Source: Durusdinium trenchii | Lineage: Eukaryota > Sar > Dinophyceae > Suessiales > Symbiodiniaceae | DNA: 64,000 bases | Direction of reading: 5' to 3' | Assembly: GCA_963970005.1 (NCBI GenBank) | Contig: CAXAMN010001225.1 | Location: forward strand, 1,034,372-1,098,371 | Part shown: piece by piece, positions 36,901 to 48,900 of the stretch | How positions within the stretch are numbered: the stretch's first letter is position 1 | How the letters are laid out: the number at the start of each line of letters is the position of its first letter | Program-made: the position numbers and the translations under genes | The notes under the pieces: model-generated | What the model was told of the DNA's origin: nothing | The model's input: the letters and a program-made list of their open reading frames with translations, nothing else | The model's database searches: none

Positions 36901-39900
36901 TTCACGTCCTGGTCTTGCTGTGCCCAGCCACCGCTGGCGGTCGGGCCAGACTCCTCGTCGGAGGTGTCAAGAACCTCATCGCCTCGAGCGGAGCGCGGTG
37001 CGAGGAGGCGGAAAGAAAGATTGGCGAATTGACCGATTTTGAGCGACGAACGACATCGCCTCAGCTGGCGGAAAAAAATGCGCGACACCCCTCAACCAAT
37101 TGGGCAATGACCAAAACACGCAAGCTGGCAAACGACTTCTCGGGGGGTGTAAGACCCATTGCATGCAGTATAGACCTCGCTCCTGTTGGTCAAGGGATGG
37201 ACAATGTGTGTTTGTGAGGGGGGAGCTCGGCACCACGCTCGGAGCAGATCAGACAGACGGGGCCCGTGAGTTGCCAAGTGCTCCATCGAGGACTTCGGAC
37301 GGTCTTCGAGTCAGGAGGGGGCATGCGGTAATGTCCGGCAAGTCTAACTGCTCACCTGTGGTTCCAATGAGGCAAGCCAATTTCATCGCTTGCGTGTCTG
37401 CGCGCCTGATGCATCTGAAAAAACAACAGCTGGCCAACGAAACGGGCGACGAAACGGTCAACGAAAGCCAGCCTTGGCCTGGCCGTTTGTCTCTCTCGGC
37501 CAACTGTTGCCTCCGACCAGGATGAGGGATGCAGCGCCAAGTCCCACACATGTAACAAACTGATATTGTGCAGATCGATGGTTCGTCTTGGACGAAGTCA
37601 CCAGGTGCGAGATCCTTGAACCTTCGGACCATTCTCTGCCGCAGTTCCCCTTATTATCGCCTTGTCTTGTGTTAGGGCTATCCGCTATGTCTTTCGGGAT
37701 GGTATTCGAAGCTGTCAGATGTTGAGGCTATCTGAAAGTGAAATGTCCTTTCAGGCCTATAGGCTATAGGCCTATGATGGTGGCCCCACCCAAACAAGGA
37801 TCCTCAATCCTCTGAACAGGTTGCCATCACCGGTGCCGTTGAATAAGTCATGGGGTCTACATGGGCCTTGTGGGAACCCAGGCCGTCCAACCCAACTTGT
37901 CAGTGTGCATCACAAACTACTCCGAGGGCCAAATGTCATAAACCATGAGGTTTTGACTTGAGTTTGCAGTTTGGTTTCAGTTTGAACACGTTTCGGAGTC
38001 CAAAAAATCTGAAACATCCGCCACGGTCACTGTGCTTGTGCCAGCTTTGACCCTGCTCGTTCCAGCAGTCGTTGAAGTTCCGCCCGGCTGACGAAGCCGT
38101 CCTTGGCAAAACTTCAGCAACCATTGGAGGGCGGGGCTGCTTGATGTGCTTGCTCTGAATAGAATTCCCGCCTCTTGTAGGAAGTCTCGTGTGAAACACT
38201 CGCTTTGGAGACTTTGACGTGTGACTTTTTAGAGGAGGCCTCGTACGAAACACTCAGATTGAATACTCGGCCAGTGACAATTGGGAGCGCTATGACAGCG
38301 ATTCTTTCGTCTCGCTCACTATAGCAGGAGGAAATTAATCATTTCGTCCTCATTGAACCTAAGAATGGCCCACGCCGTCTACTCCAATGCAAAAAGGTGC
38401 CATCGCTCACAGTAAAGGGCCAATGTGCACTTTGCTCTTGCGAGCTTCCGTCCAATTGCAGAATTGCCCCACTGGATCCCAACTTTTGTCCCTTACACGA
38501 GCGATGGCTTGCCGATACTCTGCCAGCCTCAAGCTTTGCTCGGACATGTTTCATGCTTTCTATTGGGAACAACCGACTATGCTGCAAAGCTACTGGGTCA
38601 CACTCGGACCTTCGGCCATACTTCATCCCTCATGCACCAACTCAGACTCATGCTTTTGTTTCTATTACAGGCTTGCCAGGTTGTAACTCAGGTCGGCAGA
38701 CTTGCATTTCCTCAGATCAACCACACGACAATCGACAATGCCAGCAGCCACGTCCCTTTGCTTCACGCCAGGGTATACACCCCGTTGGATTACTGCGTGT
38801 GGTGTGCCTGCCCTCTCACCGTGCACCTGGCAGTCATACCAACCACCCTGCTTTGCCAGTGCTGTTCGGCTATTTGTGTGGATATTTCTCACTCGGCAGA
38901 AGTTCGGGATGGAGCTCCGTGATCCTCATTATCTTTCTTGCCTTTTTTATCCTTTTTTCATGTTTCTCTTTCTCGGCGTTTTCTCTTCTAAAGGTTTTTA
39001 GGTCGTAACCAAGGTTCTGTTGCAAAGGGTGCACAGCGCCGTTTCGGCGTTCTGTGTGCGTCAGCCAATAGGATTGGCATGCATTTCAGATATAAAACAA
39101 AATGCTTGAAGGAGTGAAGGAGGCTTCAATCACGCACCTGCCTACCTACACTATAAAACTCTATAGGGCGGTTCATGTGTCTCGCTTCCAGTTTGCGACA
39201 GACCTTGTCTGTCGGTCCTCTTCCATTACCGCTATTGAGCGATTCTTGTCCCGCTCACTACTATAACAGGAGGCCTTCCATCCTGTCATCCTCATTGAAC
39301 CTAAGAATGGCCAACGCTGTCTACTTCGCCATTTTGCGGCAAAGCGTTAGCTAGCGCAGTAAAGGGCCAATGCACCTCGGACTTTTACTGCACTTTGCTC
39401 TTGCGAGCTTCCTTTCAAGTCTGTGTGCGTGTGCTCATGTTAATTTTATTTGTGTCTTTTTATGACCAGCTACTGGTGACTTGATGTGGCTTGGAGGTCC
39501 TTGCAGGTCCTTGCACCCTGAAACTCTGTCCAGGGTTTTGCGGGGAGCCTGATGTCCAACTATGCACCCCCCGCCGCTGTGATGTCGCCTCTATCTTCTC
39601 TGATAAGCGCTGCAGGTGGCAATTGGAACTTCAACGACTACACCCTCTGAAGATGAACCAGAATGGAATAGCCTCTTGGTCCAAAGCCTCCATGTGAATA
39701 TGGTCATATGGTGTTCTTCGGTGATCCAGCAGGTTAATACGTCAATGCGGCGCTGCCCTGTGACCAGTCGCTCGTGGAAGAACTTTACTTCAGAACATCA
39801 ATAATGCACGGACCAAGTCGGCCAGTTGCCGCTGGGCAGCTCCGTTCTCATCCAGCCGGTCGAAGCTACTACGAAGCAGCTTTGCCGACAAGAGGTCCCG

Positions 39901-42900
39901 GCCTTGGTACTGGGCCTATTTTTCCAGAGGTTCCCCAAGACCACTTGAAAAAAGATGAAAAAGTAGCTGCTTTTTGCTGCTATTGTATTGGATTGTATTG
40001 GCCTTGGTGGGAGCACCCCACATCTGTCCCAAAAACTGTCCAGAAATCGTCATCTTCGTCCATGATGAGACGAAATTCTGAGGTAAGGTTTCTTCCGATA
40101 CACATTTTACTGCTACTACATTCCTGGCCATTAACCTGCTTTGGGATATTGCTTTTTTAGCAAACGACTTTCTTAGTGGCCTCGATCGTACCACGGAAAG
40201 AATTGTACTCCAAAATGGGGGGTCATCAGTACCACCAAGATCGATCGCAAAGGTGCAACCAAAGGTTCTCACATAATAGCTAGCTATATAAAAAGTGTTT
40301 GCTGAATATATTATCGATAGATATTATATAGAATCTTCTTCCAAGCTTGTGGAGCAGACTCCCCCATACATAGGAATTGTTATTCTACCCTCACTCACGC
40401 ACTCAAGTTGAGTGTGGCCGCTCTCTATATCATTACGGTGGTTCGTCACTGCTTTGTCTCGGTCCCTCCGGTTCGGCAAGTCACCCGAACTCCCTCCGCT
40501 TCGCCTGTGAACGGTGCGTTTCACCACGACACCTGTGGCACCGTCGGTCCGTCCCTCCAGCCCAGCGGCAGGAGGGCACCAGCGCGGCCACGAAGCGCGA
40601 GAACTCCACCGCGCCGCCGCCGCCCCGCAGCAGCCGAACCGCCGCTTTGCCTCGGTTTTGGGCGACACGCGAGTGGACGCGGACATGCCGGCGTGCCATA
40701 AAAACGAGACAAATTGAAATATATGCCATGTGATGCCATATGCATACATATGCAATTTTGAGGTGCCGAAACTGTATCTTCCATGATCTTCCACTTTCGG
40801 GTGGGTTCCGGATCTAGGGAGTCTTTGGACTTTTTAAATCTTTGTTCTTGTCAGGTCTGCTCGTGCGGAGGCAAACCCATTTACAGCCGTTGTGGTGGCC
40901 CTCTGCTGAACGAACATGAGTGGACTGAGTGTACGACGGTCGAGTTCTCATCATGGAAGCTCGCGCATGCAAGAACAAGCGATTCGAACCTCAGGATGCC
41001 TCGACGATCTTCTAATCACTCCGCGGGAATCACTGGTCGTCCCTGTGCTGTGGGCGGGCCCACCCAACTTCAAATTCCATCGTGCTTCCACAAGTAATGA
41101 CTCTGGTTTCCTCGCTACCCTGCCGCACTCCACCTGCACCAGCCACTCCGCACACATTCAGCCGAGCAGCGTGCTTGTTCTGGCTGCAAGCCCGCTTTGA
41201 TCAAGGCTTCCTGTACGGAACCATCTCTTGGAATGCAAGTCTATGCAAGTTAAGAATCAGAAGTGGAAGAGCTCCTGCCCTTCGAAAAACCATACAATCA
41301 AATGCTCAACACCTGCAAATCTCCGTCTCCCATGGTTGGACAAACTCATCCCCATTAAAGTGATTGGCATTCACACTGAATTCACGTTCGCTTCGGCAAA
41401 AAACGGTTCCTCGCCACCCAGTTCAACGGTCTACCTCAGGATTCCATTGAATGGTGGAGGCGAGGGAGGTTGACAATACATAATTTAGCAGACTTTATTT
41501 CCAATGGTCGGCCCCCTCTATCTAACCTTTCCAAGAGGTGTAGACTCTACACAGCGGGGGCGTCCACATCCATGATTGTTCCAAATGAATTTGTCCTTTC
41601 AGATGTTGCTGTAATGAGATGCTGGAATAACCTAAGGTCTGCAAGGCCACCATAAATCTTCCAAATCGCCCAACTTGCTTGCCAGGTCTCGACCACTGAG
41701 AACCCCAAAGACGTGGAGCTGGGATTAGATGGGTCCGTCTTGCGGGGTCTTTCAGATGCCCTGTGTTGATGGATCTGATACTGCGTCTTCCTTGATTTCC
41801 TGCTGATTGGGGGACACCATGTCGCCACATGGTGTATTTTCGCCTGACCGTGCGAAGTGATAGGATCTCAACCAACCCCCACCACCGTCGAGCCCAAGCG
41901 TCTGTGAGCTCGCTCTGGTCCAGGATGCCATTTCCATCTTTGTCCATGGATTCAAACAGCTGAGTGAGCTCACCTGAGCCAAAACCCAGCTGTTCCTCCA
42001 CGTCTTGGGGCCATGGCTCTTAGGTTGGAGGCCATCGCTTTTAGGGTGGAGGCCATCACTCAGAAGAACGATTTCATATCCTGATTTCATATCCAGAGCC
42101 CTGGCAATACTAAGGTTCCAAAGAACCTTAGGCTCTCTCTCTGCATTGATCACTGAGATCGACAGAGATCCCAAGTTCTAGTGATTCTAGTGGACACAAC
42201 CAACAAACTGTTCGGACCCCGTGGAAAAGTACTGGTGGAAGCGAACTGAATGGTGCATTGCTGGCTTGCAGCATGCTAAGGAAAACCTCGTGTTCGGAGA
42301 GGTTCTTCTGGTTTTCAGACACATTCTCGCGCCGAGCTACACATTCCATCACATTCCCCCCCAAATGGATACTTCGATCGAGACTGCTGTCCAGGGCACG
42401 CAACTGAGCAAGAGGAAGCTGGGAGGCCATGTCTAAAAGCACAGCCTGGAGAAGGGTAGAGGGAGTGGATGGATGATGGTCCCAAATCATCAGAAATCGT
42501 CAAATCGTTTGGATCCATCAACCCCACTCCCCCACTGGTCTGCTCGGTCAACCTTATGAGCCTTGAAAGCCTTCGTTTCCACGGGGATATGGCCCAGACG
42601 CCTTCAGTGAATCATGTATGTTTTCTCCCAATCTTCGGCAAACAGGAAAAACACGTTGTGCTCCACCCGGGAACGGGGGGGAGTTGTCCATCCATCCTGC
42701 AAGTCCTTTGGAAAAGGTTTCACAAACGAATGGCTTTCCAGACATGTGGACCTCCATGTGTGACCCACTGCGTACATGCCGTAGTAACGCCGTAGTACAT
42801 GCCCTTGGAAAGTCCGATGTCTGGCTTGTTCATGGGGGAAACCATCCGAGAAGAGCTCTGAAGACGTCACAGTCGCGTCATGTCAAACAAGAACACTCCA

Positions 42901-45900
42901 AAAACTCCCCCCCAAGTCGAGCCTGAGCCAGGGCATTGGTCCGGTGAAACTGAAGTAAACTATCCACTTGTCCAGCTCCCAGAACTTGTTCCTCAGGAAA
43001 GCCAGGCCGTGCCGTCACTTCAATGCACTCGTCCTCCATATCATGGAGACAAAAAAAAAGTTTCTGCAGGGACCCAGGGACCGTGCACATGGAGCAAGGA
43101 CCGTGTTGCCGGCATTCCATTTCATAAAGGCCCAAAACCATCGGTAGAGAAGACTCTGATTACTGATTACTGTAGACTTAGGAGGATGGACGACGCCGTT
43201 CTTTGACCATGAGTGTCACACGCTTCCGCGCCATGTCGCTCCAAGGCGCCCGGTCCCTGCATTGGAGCCATTGATGGGTTAAGATCTGTTGCAACTGTGA
43301 CCTGCAACAGGTCGCTCGAGGACAGGGTGGGGCGCAAGACTTTCCAAGTCTGGACCAACCGTTGTGCTTCTTCGCCCCCAAGAGTTGCAGATGTTTTTGG
43401 GCATTGGTTGCGAGGTACACCTGGCGCGACACTGCACGTCGGTTGACGTGGTCCCTCCGCGAACGCTTCCGGGACGTCTCCGACCTTGGAGGAATCCCCA
43501 AAGATCACATAAGTAAAAGAAATACAGCAAGTTAAAGTAACATGCAAAGAGTATCAAACAGTAATTGTATAATTAGGTGTGTTCCAGTACTGTTTTGTGT
43601 ATATAATATATAAATAACCTGACTTGGGCCACGGGCCCCACTCATCTCGTTTGAGACACTCGCACTCAATGGAAAAGAGACATGGACACATTTACCACGA
43701 CCCACCAGCGACCGAACATCAGTGCCACGTCACCTGGAAGGCTCATCATAGGTCAACATCTCCTGGGGGAGCCGCACACCCATGGGACGTCCCCTCAGGA
43801 GCTCATGAGACATCCCAGCAAGCTCGCACGAGACATCCCAGTGAGCCTCTTGAGCAGTTCCATTCCACCACGCCACCGGGCCCCGGTCCTTCACCAAGTC
43901 ATCCGCCACGGCCGAGCAGCGCAGCCTTGCCAGGTCAGGGCCGCGCTTCTGGCGCTCCAAGTAGGCCTAGCATGGCGTGGGCCCCGGATGGTGGCATGAT
44001 GGTGGTGGAAAGAAGGGGTGAAGCGGTGAAATTTGCTTTGGGGTGGCAGAGCGCAACACGAGGCGAACGTAGCTCCTAGTAGCTTCTTGCTACTACTAGT
44101 AAGGCACTTGTTACTAGAAGCGATGCACTTGTTCCTAGTAGCGTCCTTGTTACTAGATCAAGTGGTATTTCTCTACAACATCTCTTGAGTCAAGTCCAGG
44201 TGGTGACAATGCTCGAAGGTGCAAGAAAAAAAAACTCGCAGGCACCGCACCTATTCTTGTCGAGGTCATTCACTACTCCACACTAATAGGGATTCTGCCG
44301 AACACCCCAGCAGGAAGGCCCATACAGAAAGGATCAGCTTTCTTGATGAATAAGAAACTAGGAGTGGGCAGGACACCACTGACCCTACTCAGCGAATGTC
44401 CAACTATGAGTGAAGACACTCACCCTTAGCATGAACTGAAAAATGAGAATAGTTTGAAAGGTGAGCGATGTCTGCCACAAATTCCTTCAAGTCCATGACC
44501 ATTGGGCCGGGACATCAACACCCATCCAACAAATGGGCACGTCACGTGCAATCTCCCATACCGGCCTTTCACAAGTGATGTTAGTTTCCTCTCATCGAAA
44601 AACCTTTGACATTCCTCACGCAAACTGGCATGAAATTTTGATTGGACCTATATAACAGGTGCAAATGGCTTGGCTGTGAGCAAGCACAAGCCATTTAAGC
44701 AAGCAGCGGCCCCGCCTTCAATTCAGGCCGCGACTCTCCCAACGGCGGGCGAAATGGGTAGAAGTAGTTGTAGTAGGCTCCATCATCGTCCTACGTTGTC
44801 CCAAAAAAGCACCACTCAGCAGCTCGACGTATTATATGCATCCTCAGCTTCTGCCCCAACTTGGCGGACATCCCTTTTGAAACCCCCATTTGTATCCATT
44901 TGTGCCACCTCCCACCCGTTCTCGTTGCACTCCCCCGACCGGTCCCGACCGTCCTCGGGCTTGGAGGTCTCCTCCGGGGAGTCCCGCAAGCGCCGGGGCC
45001 GAGTGCAGAGCAGTGCGTACAAACAACAGCCCAAGGACCAAACGTCGCACTTGGCCTCAACAGCGGGCACAGGCCCTTGCGCAAGGCGAACCCCGGGCCA
45101 GAAAAAAGGCATCTGCAGCCGCAGCCTACTTAGCCCTCTCTTTGCTTACCTCCCTCTTCTTCACTAGTCCATATGGGGCTCTGGCATTGAAGCTTCCCCG
45201 GATCACCTCCGGAGCCATGGTCGCCTAGCACGGAACGGATTGATAGATTTGACATGCAAGGCATTGGAATATGACTTGCGACCTGCGCATGGTACTAATA
45301 GCACCTGCAATCGGAAATGCACGTTTCTTTTAAGCTAGGTGTGGCTGGTATAGCATCATACACACTGGCTTGAAGATACCCCTCATCTGCTGTGACAGAA
45401 TGTGGAACATAATGAAACATAATCATCTTGAAAGTTTAGAACCCCTTGCTCGTCCCCCTTGCTCTACTACGAGGGCGATGCGGAAGACCATCTCATGCCG
45501 GATTGGTCTCACAAAACATCAATATTCAATGTATGTCAGTTCCCATAATTGTTCCCCATGCCTAGGGCCTAGGGGAAAAAGGAAACCACGGCATCTTCTT
45601 TGGGGAGACTCCCATGGTCTTCCATCCATGGTCAGCACTAGTTCCGGGCCGGCCCTTGGTCCCGGACCAACGTGCCGGCCGCATCCGCCGACTTGAAGGA
45701 TTCGGCCTCCGTTTCGCCGTGGCAAGGCGTCCACACAACCCGGACCGCAAGGAAAGCAATGGAAAAAGTATGAAAAAGTCGGGGACCCCACGATGGATTC
45801 ACATGCTAGTTCGGTGTGCATGATTCCTGTCCACGTGCAAGCTTGGACCATCTTGGACCCGTAATTCGTGGAGGTGATCAAGTTCTTGAAGCCTGCCTCT

Positions 45901-48900
45901 AGACCCTGGACCCACTTGCAACCTGACAAAACCTGGTAGGGACACGAGTTCGCAACTCTTCGCCACTTCCGCACTCGAGTGCCCACCGTTTTGGGGGGCT
46001 CTCGTCTCCGAGCTTTTCCCCCTTTGGTGGGGACGGATGTGCTCCGCCGAACGCCTCCGAGGGTGGGAAGAGCTCCGCCAAACCCACGTCGATGACCACC
46101 GCCTCTGGTGGATCGATCGAGCAAAGCCTCGGTGGATCGCTTCGTTTTTGGGGAGGGCGAACGACAAAGGTCCTGAGGGACATAGATGAATGCAAATGAA
46201 ACCTATGGTCCGAATCATCTCTATATGTATATATAAGGTCCAAATCCAATTAGATGGGACATATATATATATAAATAAATGGATCAATGAATGCACTGCA
46301 AGGACCAGTATGCCAGAAAGCACGCGGTGAAAGTTGAAAGCCTTGGTCTGATGCACCAGCCAAGTTACATGATGTTCTCCAACTTCAAGTCCTTATGCAT
46401 CACGCCTTTGGCATGGCAATAGGCAACACCTCAGGTTCCAATTATGCTTTGCCAACAAAACTGTCGCAAGGGAGTTCGATGGCATCGACACCTTTGGAGT
46501 GTGAATGGTGATTAACCTATATTAATCTGACATGAATTTAACACAGCTAACAATCGCCACGCGCAGGGTCACGCAGCACATGTCCCAATGTGCTGTTTGT
46601 CGAGCAGGTGGGGAGAGTCTTTGACAAAATGTCAGAGTCTCACCAGTCATCACGACACTGGCAACGCCCCGCAACACAATCGTCCATAATCCAAAACATT
46701 GCCCCTGGAGCCACCATTCACCCCACGGCTGCGACCTCCCAAATGGCAGCCCTGACCCCTGGCCCCGCCTTCGCAAGCCTGTCGGAAGACTGCGGCCACC
46801 CAGGCCTCTGGCAGCTGCTTCTTCTCCCCATAGGACTTCTCCACCGCCTCCAGCAGGTCACCACCTGCCGCAGAGTGTGCATTTGGTCGGGTTGTCGCAA
46901 TTCCAACCACTTGAATAAGTCTGGTAGAGAACCCTAGAGTCAATTCAAAACACTGTACTCAGAGCCAGTTCGCTCAGGTCGCTTGACAGTCCCAACCTGC
47001 CTGGTAAAAGGTCGGTGATCAAATATAGGGAACGCGAATCGGCATAGTACTCGAACAATCTCAAAACCGCTGGATGGTCCTGGGAGGCTTGCATGGAGAG
47101 TCTGGTCTCTGGCCTGCATCGCCCCACCAACGGGACCCATGTGCTGATACCGGAAGCAAGCACCATGACTGCCAAATCCGAAAGAGGAACCAAACATACT
47201 ACCGGACATGTATCCAAGGTCCAAAACGCAATGTCCATCAGATTGGTGGGGTACCAAAAGCCTGTGGCCTGTGCTTCAAATTGCTCTCAATGGCAAGGCG
47301 CCAATGATTTCAGCTTGTCAATCTCTTCCATGATCAGCTTTAATGGGTAGCCGCCACTCAAAGCTTTCCTCAGGTGGCAGGGTTGGCAACCAACTACCCT
47401 GGTGGCTAGTTCGTTCACTTGCAATTACGAGTTCCCATGCCTGAGTAGGGAACTGGCGTCTCTCTTCCACTCTTCCACCAATCCAAGGGAAAAAGGATCA
47501 ATCACTGCCAAACGAACAGGGTCGTCCCTTCCCGGCTTTCCGAATGGCTAGAAGTCGCCGGTTCTTGGCCTGAAGTGATTGAAATGATCGAACACACACC
47601 GCTGCCATGCTTAGCCATCCTAAGTTCTAAGTCCTGCACGCCAACGCACCGATTGCTGTTGCTAGACTACGCCCCGAACAAGCACCGCAACAAACAAAAT
47701 GAAACAATTTTGTCAGGCCCAACATCTGCCACTCTTGTACTGGTAGGGAGGTATATAGTTGGTTTAGATTCGTGCCCTTAGTCCCGCATCAGTTTCAGGT
47801 ATTGCAGGGCAACATGTTGGACACTCCTACGAAGATCTACGAAGTATATGGCAGCCAGTCATCAGCAGTTGCTGACGAAGCCTCTGCTTGTCCACGATCT
47901 TCATGACACGCATGGCTTTGGTCTGTCGGCATTGCACCTTCCGCACCACTCCAAAGGATCCCTTTCCTGGGTGCGAGGGAATCGCGTGCACGACGTCACC
48001 GGAATTCCTCCGTCCCACGAGTCCCTCCGGGCAAACACAACACCAGTCTGATCAGGTCGGAAGGTTGAAACCATCTGTTACAATGTCCAATGAAAACCAC
48101 TCTTCCATGTCGGAGGGGACGAGGCCCACATCTCAGGATTGCTAACAACGAGCACCTCTTCGGCGAGCTGCCCAAAACACCCAGCACTCGGTAGTGATCC
48201 TCCGGCCGGCCATGGCGACGGCTGATGAACATCTCCCGGCAAAAGTTTTGGGAAGCATCTTCCTCATCTGTTTTGGTCCTCAGCCAGACAAAAACAGGCC
48301 ATGGCTTGAGCCATGGCTTGAGCCGCGTTGCGGCATCTGCTTGGGCATTTGAACTTGGGGAGTTTCCTGGCTTGCGCAGTTTCCAACACATTCAGGCCTT
48401 TTCTCACCTTGCCTCCACATTTGGAAACAACACCGAGCATTCCTAGAGGGAGGCGGTGTTCAGCACTCTTTCACCATGCGTCTTGCCAAACATCAGCTGC
48501 TGCGACTTCTTCCAGGCTGAAAGGGTGCTTTCCACCGGTTTCTCGGAAGGAGTCGCTTTCCACGCATCTTTCCCTCGGCCCGGAGACAAACGAAAAACGA
48601 CCATCATGGCTTGCAAGAAAACAACCACCAACAAAAGTACTGTAGACTCTTGATTAATAACCCCCCGCGAGCATCTCCAACGTCTCGCCACTCGCGGCTA
48701 ATCGAATGGATGACCAAAATATCGAAAACCACTCCAACAAATTGAAGAAAGCAGACTCGAAGCGTGGTATAGCTAAGTGACTGTCCGCCACTTTCACCCT
48801 CTTTTCGGTGGGCGGCTTCTCGGGCGCCTTCTTCTCCGGGGCGGACCTTCGCTCAACAGTCCTCGCAAATATTGCGGGAGTTGCGCGGCGTGCTGAACAG

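Noticed and set aside
38397..39008. 203-codon plus-strand open frame
   Set aside because: Three frames are open together here, it lies between the direct repeats, and no family or domain is recognisable.
39325..39350. Spliced-leader-like string (GCCATTTTG)
   Set aside because: Only nine bases match the dinoflagellate spliced leader; no donor context and too short to support an SL gene or retrogene relic.
43275..43420. Apparent frameshift in the kinase C-lobe (frame with [11 protein letters not shown] next to one with ILTHQW)
   Set aside because: Starting the exon at 43294 after GTCACAG gives a clean in-frame exon; the RPT frame upstream is probably intronic coincidence.
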